Source of the DNA: Variovorax sp.
GTDB taxonomy: Bacteria; Pseudomonadota; Gammaproteobacteria; Burkholderiales; Burkholderiaceae_C
Assembly (NCBI GenBank): GCA_004210915.1
Contig: SEGS01000012.1
Coordinates: 62,001-126,000 of the forward strand
Direction: 5' to 3'
Length of the DNA stretch: 64,000 bases
In this document: positions 26,560 through 35,308 of the stretch, piece by piece
How the letters are laid out: every line of letters begins with the position of its first letter
Position numbering within the stretch: the stretch's first letter is position 1
The notes under the pieces: generated by a model
Told to the model about the DNA's origin: nothing
The model's input: only the letters and a program-made list of their open reading frames with translations
Databases searched by the model: none
Position numbers and translations under genes: made by a program

Positions 26560-29118
26560 ATGACCGCCACGACCCGGCAACTGGTGATGGAGCGGCTCGC
26601 GGTGCTCGACTGCGAGCAACACGCGCCTTTGGCGGTCGTCACGACGGCCGTCACGCAACTGGCCGAATTCGCGCTCGACGTCGCGTGCGCCGAGGCCTCT
26701 GCCGAACTCGACGCCGCGCACGGCGAGCCCCGCACGCCCGACGGTGCGCGCGCGCAGCTGTGGATCGTGGGCATGGGCAAGCTCGGGGCGCGCGAACTCA
26801 ATGTGTCGAGCGACATCGACCTGATCTACCTGTACGACCACGATGGCGAGACGGCCGGCAACGCCGAAGGTCGCGCACGCCTGTCGAACCAGGAATACTT
26901 CGCGCGCGTCGTCAAGCGCATCTATGCGCTGGTCGGCGACATCACGGAGCACGGCTTCGTCTTCCGCGTCGACCTGGCGCTGCGGCCCAACGGCAACTCG
27001 GGCCCGAGTGCCGTGTCGCTCGATGCGCTCGAGGAATACCTGCAGGTGCAGGGCCGCGAGTGGGAGCGCTTTGCCTGGATGAAGAGCCGCGTGGTCGCAC
27101 CGCGCGCCCTGGTGGCCGAGGGCCTGGCGCAAGGCCTGCGGACGGTGGTGCTGCCCTTCGTGTTCCGGCGCTACCTCGACTACAGCGTGTTCGATGCGCT
27201 GCGCATCCTGCATCGCCAGATCCGCGAACAGTCGGCGCGCCGCAGCGCCGGCCGGCCCGAGCGCGCGAACGACGTGAAGCTCTCGCGCGGCGGCATCCGC
27301 GAAATCGAGTTCACCGTGCAGCTGCTGCAGGTGGTGCGCGGCGGCCAGTTTCCGGAGCTGCGCACGCGGCCCACGCTCGATGCGTTGCAGCGCCTGGCGC
27401 GCGCCAACCTCATGCCGCAGGAAACGGCCGATGCGCTGGCTGCGGCCTACACGTTCCTGCGCCGCGTCGAGCACCGCATCCAGTACCTGGACGACCAGCA
27501 GACCCATGCGCTGCCGGTCGGCGACGACGACCTGGCGTGGATCGCGCAGACGATGGGCTACGCGGGCTCGTGCCCCTTCCTGGCCGAGCTCGACGCGCAC
27601 CGTGAGTTCGTCGCACAGGAATTCGACAAGCTGCTCGGCGGCGAAACCAAGTGCAGCGGCCAGTGCAACAAGGGCGGCGCGGCGACGCGGGGCGAACTTG
27701 CCGACCTCGTCGACACGCTGCCGCCGGCCTTCGGCAAACGCGTCCAGGCATGGTGCGACCACCCGCGCGTGCTGGCCCTGCGCGATGAAGTGCGCGCGCG
27801 CCTGTACACGCTGGTGCAGCGCACTGGCCAGTGGCTCACCGAAACGGACGACGAGGCGCCGGGCTTCAACGGGCGCCCGATCGAAGCCGCGCTGCGCTGG
27901 GCCGACTGGATCGAACCGCTGATGCGACGCGAGATCTATCTGGCGCTGCTGGTCGAGCGGCCGGCCGTGCAGGAGCGCCTGCTGCGTTTGATGGGCGCGG
28001 CGCGCTGGCCGGCACGCTACCTGTTGCAGCACCCGGGCGTGATCGACGAGCTGGCCAGCGACGAGATGCTCGCGGGGCGCTTCGTCGCCGAAGAATTCGA
28101 GGCCGAACTCGAATCGCGCCTCGAATCGCTGCGCCGCACCGGCGAGGACGACGAGGAGCGATTGCTCAACCTGCTGCGCCATGCGCACCATGCCGAGGTG
28201 TTCCGGACGCTGGCGCGCGATGTCGAGCGGCGCATCACCGTCGAGCAGGTCGCCGACGACCTCAGCGCACTGGCCGATGCCGCGCTGCGCGTGACCGCGC
28301 GCTGGTGCTGGCGCCATGTGCGCAACCCGCACCGCGAGTCGCCGCAGTTCGCGATCATTGGTTACGGCAAGCTGGGCGGCAAGGAGTTGGGCTACGGCAG
28401 CGATCTGGACATCGTGTTCCTCTATGACGATGACGACGAGCGCGCCGGCGAGGTCTACGCGGCCTACGTGCGCAAGCTGATCAACTGGCTGACTGTGAAA
28501 ACGCGCGAAGGCGACCTGTTCGAGATCGACACCGCGCTGCGTCCCAACGGCAACTCGGGCCTGCTCACCACCAGCTTCGCCGCCTACGAGAAGTACCAGC
28601 TGGGCCGCGGCGGCAACACCGCCTGGACGTGGGAGCACCAGGCGATGACCCGCGCGCGCTCCGTGCTCGGCGACGCCGCACTGGGGGCACGGTTCGACGG
28701 CGTGCGCGAGGCGGTGATCGTCGCGCCGCGCGACCGCGCTGCGCTGCGCACCGAGATCATGGCCATGCGCGAGAAGGTTCGCGCGGCCCACCCGATCAAG
28801 TCGGGGCGCTTCGATGTCAAGCACAGCCACGGCGGCATGGTCGATGCCGAGTTCGCCGTGCAGTTTTTGGTGCTGTCGGCGTCGGCCGCGCATCCGGAAC
28901 TCATTCCGAACGTGGGCAACATCGCCCTGCTGCTGCGCGCCGAAGCTGCGGGCTTGCTGCCCGAGGGCGTGGGCCGCAACGCCGCCGCGGCGTACCGCGA
29001 ACTGCGCCGCGTGCAGCACCGCGCCCGCTTGAACGAAGAACCGACGCAGGTCGAGCCGCCCGCGCTGCAAAAGGAGCGCGATGCCATGCTGGCGCTCTGG
29101 AGTGCCGTGTTTGGTTGA
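26560..29118 (+). CDS. glnE: Bifunctional glutamine synthetase adenylyltransferase/adenylyl-removing enzyme, N-terminally short
   Basis: 852 residues from ATG 26560 (GTG 26548 and 26524 are alternatives). Both nucleotidyltransferase modules are present: MGKLGARELNVSSDIDL at residue 72 and GYGKLGGKELGYGSDLDIV near 600. It controls glutamine synthetase by adding or removing AMP. E. coli GlnE is 946 residues with the first motif near 160, so about 85-90 N-terminal residues are missing. No upstream frame encodes them: this frame is closed by TAA at 26383 and the space is filled by the yhdP 5' end. Activity is uncertain. Confidence 0.88.
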   Translation: MTATTRQLVMERLAVLDCEQHAPLAVVTTAVTQLAEFALDVACAEASAELDAAHGEPRTPDGARAQLWIVGMGKLGARELNVSSDIDLIYLYDHDGETAGNAEGRARLSNQEYFARVVKRIYALVGDITEHGFVFRVDLALRPNGNSGPSAVSLDALEEYLQVQGREWERFAWMKSRVVAPRALVAEGLAQGLRTVVLPFVFRRYLDYSVFDALRILHRQIREQSARRSAGRPERANDVKLSRGGIREIEFTVQLLQVVRGGQFPELRTRPTLDALQRLARANLMPQETADALAAAYTFLRRVEHRIQYLDDQQTHALPVGDDDLAWIAQTMGYAGSCPFLAELDAHREFVAQEFDKLLGGETKCSGQCNKGGAATRGELADLVDTLPPAFGKRVQAWCDHPRVLALRDEVRARLYTLVQRTGQWLTETDDEAPGFNGRPIEAALRWADWIEPLMRREIYLALLVERPAVQERLLRLMGAARWPARYLLQHPGVIDELASDEMLAGRFVAEEFEAELESRLESLRRTGEDDEERLLNLLRHAHHAEVFRTLARDVERRITVEQVADDLSALADAALRVTARWCWRHVRNPHRESPQFAIIGYGKLGGKELGYGSDLDIVFLYDDDDERAGEVYAAYVRKLINWLTVKTREGDLFEIDTALRPNGNSGLLTTSFAAYEKYQLGRGGNTAWTWEHQAMTRARSVLGDAALGARFDGVREAVIVAPRDRAALRTEIMAMREKVRAAHPIKSGRFDVKHSHGGMVDAEFAVQFLVLSASAAHPELIPNVGNIALLLRAEAAGLLPEGVGRNAAAAYRELRRVQHRARLNEEPTQVEPPALQKERDAMLALWSAVFG

Positions 29119-29984
29119 GCGGCGCATCGCGGGCGCCGGCGTCGCCCTGGCGATCGCCGTGTTGATTGCCGGCTGCGCGAGCGGCCCCGAAGACCCTTCC
29201 GCTGCCCAGCTACGTGCGGGTGCGCAACCCCGCGAACGGCCGCGAGGCGATCGTGCGGGTCAACGACCGCGGCCCGTTCCACGCGGACCGCGTCATCGAC
29301 CTGAGCTACACCGCGGCCTTGCAACTCGATCTGCTGCGTGGCGTCGCGCCGGTCGAGATCGAGCGCATCACCAACGAAGACATCCGCACGGGCGCCTGGC
29401 GGCGCGAGGCCGGAACTGCCGTGGCGCAGACGCAGCCGGCGCCCTTCGCTGGCGGAGTGAGCCGCACGGGCAGCGCGGACGGTTCGGTCGTCGTGCCCAG
29501 CGCCTGGGCAATGCCGGTTGCCAGCGTTGGCGCCGGGACGATGCCGGTCGCGCCGCCGGCGAGCCTGGCGCCAACCGCACCGGCGTCCGCGTCGCCCCCT
29601 GCCGTGGGCACCAACGAGACCACGTCGCGCGGACTGGTGGTGACGCCGTTGCCGCCAATGGCGCCCGCGGTCGAGGCGGCGCCACCGCCGTCGCCGGCGT
29701 CAACCGCGCCATTGGCAACGCCCGCGCCCGCGGCGGACGCCGAAGGTATTGCGGGCTTCTGGGTGCAGCTGGGCGCGTTCCGCGAACGCGCGGGTGCCGA
29801 TCAATTGCTCGCGCAGGCGTCGCGCAGCGTGCCTGCGCTGGCAGCGCGCCTGACGGTGTTCACCGAAGCGGGCACCCATCGGCTGCAGGCGGGGCCTTAC
29901 CCGTCGCGCGAGGCGGCCGGCGTGGCAGTGGCGCAAGTTCGCGACGGGTTGCGGATCGCGCCGCTGGTCGTCGAACGGCGCTGA
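29102..29984 (+). pseudogene. rlpA: rlpA-like septal-ring transglycosylase gene with internal deletion and frame change
   Basis: Reading frame 2 from about 29102 encodes a lipoprotein signal (RRIAGAGVALAIAVLIAGC, Cys codon 29174-29176). RlpA homology resumes only in frame 3 at about 29190 with KTLPLPSYVRVRNPANG and VNDRGPFHADRVIDLSY, then a Pro/Ala linker and a C-terminal SPOR domain (FWVQLGAFRERAGADQLL). Intact RlpA has about 50-60 residues between these parts, including the AS-W/Y-YG...TASGE block of the double-psi barrel. They are absent and the frames do not join. Frame 3 alone has no signal peptide. It overlaps the end of glnE. Confidence 0.72.
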
Positions 29985-30036
29985 GCGAGCGGGGCAGGTG
30001 AGGCCTGGCGCCGCTCGAACGCCGGGCCGCAGCCGA

Positions 30037-30894
30037 TCAGGCGCCTTGGTAGACCGTCTTGGGCGTGACCGATGCCGACACTTCCTTGCGGTAGCGGTTG
30101 AGCTCCTGCACGGTCTTGAAGCTGCGGTTCATCAACAGGCTCAGGTTGTGCAGGATGCGCTCGCCGACCTTGGTCTCCCAGGCCGCGTCGAACTTGATCT
30201 GGTTGTCGAGCCAGTGCTCGAGCCAGTCGGGTTCGGGCAGCCGGCTCTGGATCGTGTCCTTCGGGAACAGCGAGGCGTTCACGTGCAGGTTGGTCGGATG
30301 GAGCGCCTGCGCGGTACGGCGCGCGCTCGCCATCAACACACCGACCTTGGTGAAGGCGGCGCGCGCTTCGTCGCCGAATTTTTCGAGCGCCCGCTTCATG
30401 TAGCGCAGGTAAGCGCCGCCGTGACGGGCTTCGTCCTGGCTCAGCGTGGTGTAGATGTGCTTGATGACCGGCTCGGTGTGCCATTCGGCCGCGCGGCGGT
30501 ACCAGTGATTGAGGCGGATCTCGCCGCAGAAGTGCAGCATCAGCGTCTCGAGCGGCGGCGCGGGGTCGAAGTCGAAGCGGATGTCGTGCAGTTCCTGCTC
30601 GGTCGGCGCGTGCTGCGGGCTGAAGCGCTTGAGGTATTCCATCAGCACCAGCGAGTGCTTTTGTTCCTCGAAGAACCAGATCGACATGAAGGCCGAGAAA
30701 TCGCTGTCGTGCCGGTTGTCGCGCAGGAACATCTCGGTGGCCGGCAGGGCCGCCCACTCGGTGATCGCATTCATCTTGATGGTCTGAGCCTGCTCTTCGC
30801 TGAGCTTTGCGGGCTCGAACGACTGCCAGGGAATGTCCTTGTCCATGTCCCAGCGGACAGATTCGAGTTGTCTGAAGAGTTCTGGATAGAGCAT
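30037..30894 (-). CDS. Ferritin-like diiron protein resembling acyl-ACP desaturases
   Basis: 285 residues, largely helical. Two EXXH iron motifs with neighbouring acidic residues are visible: FFEEQKHSLVLMEYL (about 82-96) and SQDEARHGGAYLRYMKR (about 152-168), with NAITEWAALPATE and CGEIRLNHWYRRA supplying further ligands. Plant-type acyl-ACP desaturases have the same EENRHG/DEKRHE pattern, so an oxygen-dependent fatty-acid or related oxidation is plausible. ATG 30894 is preferred; a TTG at 30927 would add eleven residues. It is divergent from gpx and close to the lipid-modifying operon. Confidence 0.85.
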   Translation of the reverse strand: MLYPELFRQLESVRWDMDKDIPWQSFEPAKLSEEQAQTIKMNAITEWAALPATEMFLRDNRHDSDFSAFMSIWFFEEQKHSLVLMEYLKRFSPQHAPTEQELHDIRFDFDPAPPLETLMLHFCGEIRLNHWYRRAAEWHTEPVIKHIYTTLSQDEARHGGAYLRYMKRALEKFGDEARAAFTKVGVLMASARRTAQALHPTNLHVNASLFPKDTIQSRLPEPDWLEHWLDNQIKFDAAWETKVGERILHNLSLLMNRSFKTVQELNRYRKEVSASVTPKTVYQGA

Positions 30895-31012
30895 TGCGGT
30901 CTTTCTGAGTGCAACGATTTTAGTCAACGCGTTGTGCGCGCCCGTGACAGGCGCGCGATGATGGGGATGCGCGCCACAACGGCGCGCCCTTTTTCAAAGA
31001 GAGGAACTCGCC

Positions 31013-31612
31013 ATGCAAATCCCCGCGATCCTGCGCTCCTGCGCAGCCACCACTTCGCTCGCGTTGGCCTTGTGCTTGGGAGCGGCGCCGGCCAGCGCAG
31101 CCCGTGCTGCCAAAAGCGAGCCAAGCGCGGCGGCCTGCCCCGCCATCCTGCAACACAGCTTCCTGCGGCTCCAGGACGAAAAGCCCCAAGCCCTCTGCCA
31201 GTATGCGGGCAAGGTCGTGCTGGTTGTGAACACCGCCAGTTTTTGTGGCTTTACCAAGCAGTACAAAGGTCTCGAAGAATTGGACGCCCGCTTCCGGGCG
31301 CGCGGCCTGGTGATTCTGGGTTTTCCGTCGAACGACTTCTCTCAGGAGTCGGGCTCCAACAAGGAGATCGCTGACTTCTGCGAGAGCACCTTCGGCGTCA
31401 AGTTCCCCATGTTCGCCAAGTCGTCTGTGCGCGGCGAAGCCGCCAACCCGCTGTTCAAGCAGCTCGCCGAGCGTTCAGGCACGACACCCAAATGGAATTT
31501 CTACAAGTATCTGGTCGGACGCGACGGTCAGGTGGTGGCTTCTTATTCGAGCATGACGGCCCCCGACGACCGCGCGTTCGTCCAGGCGATCGAGAAGCAG
31601 CTTGAAAAATAA
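31013..31612 (+). CDS. Exported glutathione/thioredoxin peroxidase
   Basis: 199 residues. A Sec signal peptide (hydrophobic core about 10-25, cleavage near ASA) is followed by the GPx fold. The peroxidatic residue is cysteine in NTASFCGFT (not selenocysteine), with GFPSNDFSQ and WNFYKYLVGRDG completing the Cys-Gln-Trp-Asn set. It should reduce hydroperoxides, including lipid hydroperoxides, in the periplasm. A GGAAC-rich stretch just upstream of ATG includes GAGAGGAA, a good ribosome site. Its position before a lipid-modification operon suggests an oxidative-stress neighbourhood. Confidence 0.92.
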   Translation: MQIPAILRSCAATTSLALALCLGAAPASAARAAKSEPSAAACPAILQHSFLRLQDEKPQALCQYAGKVVLVVNTASFCGFTKQYKGLEELDARFRARGLVILGFPSNDFSQESGSNKEIADFCESTFGVKFPMFAKSSVRGEAANPLFKQLAERSGTTPKWNFYKYLVGRDGQVVASYSSMTAPDDRAFVQAIEKQLEK

Positions 31613-31751
31613 TACCGTTCAGTTCACGAAACGACGATTCGGTATTACTATCTACCGATGCGTCCACGCACCCCTTGCTTCCGCCTGCAGTTCACAAATC
31701 CTTACCTTCGAGGCGGGAACCGCGTTGGAGCGCCTGCGCTCATAACGAGCT

Positions 31752-31776
31752 CGGGTGGCAGACACCCGGCGGTTTT
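31752..31776 (+). terminator. Possible terminator after the peroxidase gene
   Basis: CGGGTG (31752-31757), loop GCAGA, CACCCG (31763-31768), then GCGGTTTT. A 6-base GC-rich stem with a short T run; it could end the peroxidase transcript or be part of the leader of the next operon. Confidence 0.35.
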
Positions 31777-31802
31777 CATGTTGCGAGGTCTTCCGGATGC
31801 CT

Positions 31803-31829
31803 GTCGTCCGGTTGAAATCCCGGGGCGAC
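31803..31829 (+). promoter_or_regulatory. Stem-loop in the leader of the lipid-modifying operon
   Basis: GTCG-T-CCGG, loop TTGAAATC, CCGG-GG-CGAC: two 4-base helices with a small internal loop, about 75 bases before the first ATG. Sequence between 31613 and 31905 otherwise holds no gene. No known riboswitch could be assigned. Confidence 0.3.
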
Positions 31830-31905
31830 TCTCCTCCTCCTCCCTCCCTCCCTCCTTCGCGTCGGGGCGCCTCGCAGCATTTTTGTCTTCCCAAGGGAGC
31901 GCCGG

Positions 31906-33243
31906 ATGAGCGCGGCGCTTCCCTCCGTCGCCGTTATCGGCGCCGGCATTTCCGGGCTGTCCGCGGCGCGTGCGCTGCGCGACGCCGCCGCAGTCACCCT
32001 TTTCGAGGCCAGCGACTACTTCGGCGGCCATGCGCACACGGTCGAGATCTCGCTGCCGCGCTCGGCGGCCGACCCGACGCCCGTCAGCCACGGCGTCGAC
32101 ACCGGCTTCCTGGTCTACAACGACCGCACTTACCCCCAACTGATCCAGCTGTTCGCCGAATTGGGCGTTGAGACCGCACTGTCCGAAATGTCGTTCTCGG
32201 TCCAGGCAAGCCGGCCCGATGGTGGCGCGCTCGAATGGAGCGGCAACAACCTCAACACAGTGTTCGCCCAGCGCCGCAACCTGGTCGATGGCCGCTTTCT
32301 GGGCATGCTGCGCGACCTGCTGCGCTTCAACCGCATCACCACGCGCATCGCTGAAGCCGGCAGCGAGGATGAGTTGGCCCAGCCGCTGGGCGACTTCCTC
32401 GAGACGCACCGCTTTGGCGATGCCTTTCGCGACTGGTACTTCCTCCCCATGATGGGTTGCATCTGGAGCTGCCCGACCGCACAGATGCTGGCGTTCCCGG
32501 TCGCGACCATGATCCGCTTCTGTCACAACCACGGGCTGATCCGGATCGCCAACAGGCCGCAGTGGCGGACGGTTGCGGGGGGCTCGCGCCACTACGTCGA
32601 GAAGATCGTCGCGAGCCTGGCCGACAAGCGCCTGTCCACGCCGGTGCGGCGCGTGACCCGGACCGCGCACGGCGTGCTGGTCGCGACCGACGCGGGCACC
32701 GAGCGCTTCGATCACGTGGTGCTGGCCACCCATTCCGATCAATCGCTGGCCATGCTCGGCGACGCCAGCGAGGCCGAGCAGCAGGTGCTCGGCGCGATCC
32801 GTTACCAGCCGAACCACGCGGTGCTGCACACCGATGCTTCCGTGCTGCCGCAGCGCCGCGCGGCCTGGGCAGCCTGGAACTACGAACGGGCGGCAGGGAC
32901 CGAGCGCGAAGCCGCGAGCGTTTGCCTGCATTACCTCCTGAACAGGCTGCAGCCCCTGCCCTGGCAGCAGCCCGTGATCGTGTCGCTGAATCCGGCGCGC
33001 GAGATCCAGCGTAGTCAGGTGATGGCCGAGTACGACTACGCCCACCCGGTTTTCGACCTGGCCGCGATACGCGCACAGGCCGATGTTCCTGCGCTGCAGG
33101 GCCGGCGCAACACCTGGTTCGCCGGCGCGTGGATGGGCTACGGCTTTCATGAGGACGGCCTCAAGGCCGGTCTCGCCGCAGCGCAAGGGCTCCTTTCGCT
33201 TCTCGACCGAACACCGGCGCCTGGCGACCGGCGCGTCGCATGA
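31906..33243 (+). CDS. FAD-dependent amine-oxidase-like flavoprotein
   Basis: 445 residues. VIGAGISGLSAARAL near the N-terminus is the FAD dinucleotide motif, FEASDYFGGHAHT the following GG turn, and the C-terminal WFAGAWMGYGFHEDGLKAGLAAA closes the flavin site. It belongs to the monoamine oxidase/phytoene desaturase superfamily subgroup that travels with DUF1365 and cyclopropane synthases. In alphaproteobacteria such sets are under singlet-oxygen control and modify membrane fatty acids. It is the first gene of a seven-gene coupled operon; its TGA overlaps the next ATG. Confidence 0.9.
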   Translation: MSAALPSVAVIGAGISGLSAARALRDAAAVTLFEASDYFGGHAHTVEISLPRSAADPTPVSHGVDTGFLVYNDRTYPQLIQLFAELGVETALSEMSFSVQASRPDGGALEWSGNNLNTVFAQRRNLVDGRFLGMLRDLLRFNRITTRIAEAGSEDELAQPLGDFLETHRFGDAFRDWYFLPMMGCIWSCPTAQMLAFPVATMIRFCHNHGLIRIANRPQWRTVAGGSRHYVEKIVASLADKRLSTPVRRVTRTAHGVLVATDAGTERFDHVVLATHSDQSLAMLGDASEAEQQVLGAIRYQPNHAVLHTDASVLPQRRAAWAAWNYERAAGTEREAASVCLHYLLNRLQPLPWQQPVIVSLNPAREIQRSQVMAEYDYAHPVFDLAAIRAQADVPALQGRRNTWFAGAWMGYGFHEDGLKAGLAAAQGLLSLLDRTPAPGDRRVA

Positions 33244-34094
33244 CGGCGCCGTCCGTCCAGTTCGCCAAGCCATCGCGCATCGGGCTGCGCGATGCCCCAT
33301 CCACGCGGCCAACGCCCGTGCAGCCGCTCATGGGCTTCGGCGAGGTGCGCCACACGCGCCTGCGCCCAGCCGCACATGCCTTCGCGTACCCGACCTATTT
33401 CCTGATGCTGCCGATGTCCGCCGTGCGCAACGGCGGCGGCGGCGCGCTGGCCATCAACCGGCGCGGCCTGATTTCCTTTCACGATGCCGATCACGGCGAC
33501 GGCCGCGGGCCCGAGCAGGGCGGGGCGCTGGCCTGGATCGACGAACTGCTCCTGGCGCATGGCATCCACGATGCCACCGGCGAAACCTGGCTGCATTGCT
33601 ACCCGCGCGTGTTCGGCTACACCTTCAAGCCGGTGAGCTTCTGGTACTGCCATACGCCCGCGGGTGCGCTTCGCGCCATCGTCGTCGAGGTCAACAACAC
33701 CTTCGGCGAACGCCACTGCTACCTGCTGGACCGGCCGGTGTACGGCATGGAACTGAAGGCGACCAAAGCCTTCCACGTGTCGCCTTTTTGCCGGATCGAG
33801 GGCGAATACCGCTTCCGCTTCTTCGTCGACGAGCACCGTGGTCGCACGCTGGTGCGCATCGACCATGACGATGCCGACGGCCCGCTGCTCGAGACCAGCG
33901 TCAGCGGCATGCTCGAGCCCTTCGGCCGGGCCGCGGCACGGCGCGCCTTGTGGCGCTACCCCGCCATGACCTTCGGCCTGATCGCGCGCATTCACTGGCA
34001 GGCCGCCCGGCTCTGGCTCAAGCGCGTGCCGTTCGTCCGCAAACCCATCGCGCCCGCGCAGTTCGTCTCGCGCCCCAACCCGCCGAATCCATGA
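33240..34094 (+). CDS. DUF1365 domain protein
   Basis: 284 residues, almost entirely the DUF1365 family. Conserved stretches are GFGEVRHTRLRPAAHAFAYP, YPRVFGYTFKPVSFWYCH, VEVNNTFGERHCYLL and KAFHVSPFC. No catalytic role is established; co-occurrence with the amine-oxidase-like protein before it and the cyclopropane synthase after it is the main clue, pointing to fatty-acid modification. Joined to both neighbours by ATGA overlaps (33240-33243 and 34091-34094). Confidence 0.9.
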   Translation: MTAPSVQFAKPSRIGLRDAPSTRPTPVQPLMGFGEVRHTRLRPAAHAFAYPTYFLMLPMSAVRNGGGGALAINRRGLISFHDADHGDGRGPEQGGALAWIDELLLAHGIHDATGETWLHCYPRVFGYTFKPVSFWYCHTPAGALRAIVVEVNNTFGERHCYLLDRPVYGMELKATKAFHVSPFCRIEGEYRFRFFVDEHRGRTLVRIDHDDADGPLLETSVSGMLEPFGRAAARRALWRYPAMTFGLIARIHWQAARLWLKRVPFVRKPIAPAQFVSRPNPPNP

Positions 34095-35308
34095 TGCCGA
34101 CCACCACGACCGCCTCCCGCTTCTCCATGCCGCAGGACGCGCCCGCCGCGGGGCGCACCGTGCTGCGCCTCCTGCAACGGCTGGCGCACGGCTCGCTCAC
34201 GTTGCGCCTGCCCGACGGATCGGTGCAGCACTTCGGCGCCGCACCCGGCACCGGCCCGACCGCCACACTGGCCCTGCGCAACTGGGAGCCTTGCCGCGCC
34301 GCACTGCGGTCGGGCGACATCGGCTTTGCCGAGAGCTACATCGCGGGCGACTGGAGCACTTCGAACCTAACCGAGCTCCTCAAGGTGTTCATCTCGAACC
34401 GGCGCGCCATCGAGAACGTCATCTACGGTCGCTGGTTCGGCCGCCTCCTCTACCGCGTGCGCCACCTGATGCACCGCAACAGCAAGGCCGGCAGTTCGCG
34501 CAACATCCATGCGCACTACGACCTGGGCAACGCGTTCTATCGCCTCTGGCTCGACGACACGATGAACTATTCATCGGCATGGTTCGAAGGCGATCTCAGC
34601 CGCCCGATGCGCGAGGCGCAGCATGCGAAGGTACGGCGCGCGCTCGAATCGGCTGGCGTGAAGACGGGCGACCGCGTGCTCGAGATCGGCTGCGGCTGGG
34701 GCGCGCTGGCCGAGATGGCGGCGAGCAGCTTCGGCGCCTCGGTCACCGGCGTGACGCTCTCGACCGAGCAGCTGTCTTTCGCGCGCGAGCGCACGGCCGG
34801 GCTCGACTGCGACCTGCGCCTGCAGGACTACCGCGACATTCCCGATGCGCCGTTCGACGCCATCTGCTCGATCGAGATGGTCGAGGCCGTGGGCCGTGCC
34901 TATTGGCCGACCTACTTCCAGAGCGTGAGCCGGCTGCTCAAGCCCGGCGGTCGCGCCTGCGTGCAGAGCATCGTGATCGACGACGAGCTGTTCGACCGCT
35001 ACATCGACTCCACCGATTTCATCCAGCAGTACATCTTCCCCGGCGGCTGCCTGCCCTGCCCGCGCGAGTTCCGGCGCGAAGCCGAAGCGGCCGGCCTTAC
35101 GGTGGTCGAAGAACTGGCCTTCGGCGCCGACTACGCAGAGACGCTCAGGCGCTGGCGCGAGAGTTTCCTGGCGCAGCGCAGCCACATCCTGCAACTCGGC
35201 TTCGACGAAAGGTTCATGCGCATATGGGAGTTCTATCTCGCCTACTGCGAAGCGGCGTTCGCGAGCGCGAACATCGACGTGGTGCAGTACACGCTGCAAA
35301 AGCGCTGA
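34091..35308 (+). CDS. Cyclopropane-fatty-acyl-phospholipid synthase family methyltransferase
   Basis: 405 residues. After an N-terminal lipid-binding domain comes the family signature HYDLGNAFYRLWLDDTMNYS, the SAM motif VLEIGCGWGALAE, SIEMVEAVG and QQYIFPGGCLP, all as in CfaS. It transfers a methyl group from S-adenosylmethionine to unsaturated acyl chains of phospholipids, giving a cyclopropane ring or, in related enzymes, a methylated chain. ATG 34091 overlaps the DUF1365 stop; a second ATG follows at 34094. Confidence 0.92.
   Translation: MMPTTTTASRFSMPQDAPAAGRTVLRLLQRLAHGSLTLRLPDGSVQHFGAAPGTGPTATLALRNWEPCRAALRSGDIGFAESYIAGDWSTSNLTELLKVFISNRRAIENVIYGRWFGRLLYRVRHLMHRNSKAGSSRNIHAHYDLGNAFYRLWLDDTMNYSSAWFEGDLSRPMREAQHAKVRRALESAGVKTGDRVLEIGCGWGALAEMAASSFGASVTGVTLSTEQLSFARERTAGLDCDLRLQDYRDIPDAPFDAICSIEMVEAVGRAYWPTYFQSVSRLLKPGGRACVQSIVIDDELFDRYIDSTDFIQQYIFPGGCLPCPREFRREAEAAGLTVVEELAFGADYAETLRRWRESFLAQRSHILQLGFDERFMRIWEFYLAYCEAAFASANIDVVQYTLQKR

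Noticed and set aside
31740-31835. FMN- or cobalamin-type riboswitch in the leader of the lipid operon
   Set aside because: CACCCGGCGGT and GTCCGGTTGAAATCC recall parts of an RFN element, but the required GGGT...ACCGGCGGT and AGCCCGCGA cores are not present in order.
31803-31835. tRNA-like T-arm around TTGAAAT
   Set aside because: No acceptor, D or anticodon arms could be drawn, and the loop lacks the TTC of T-arms.
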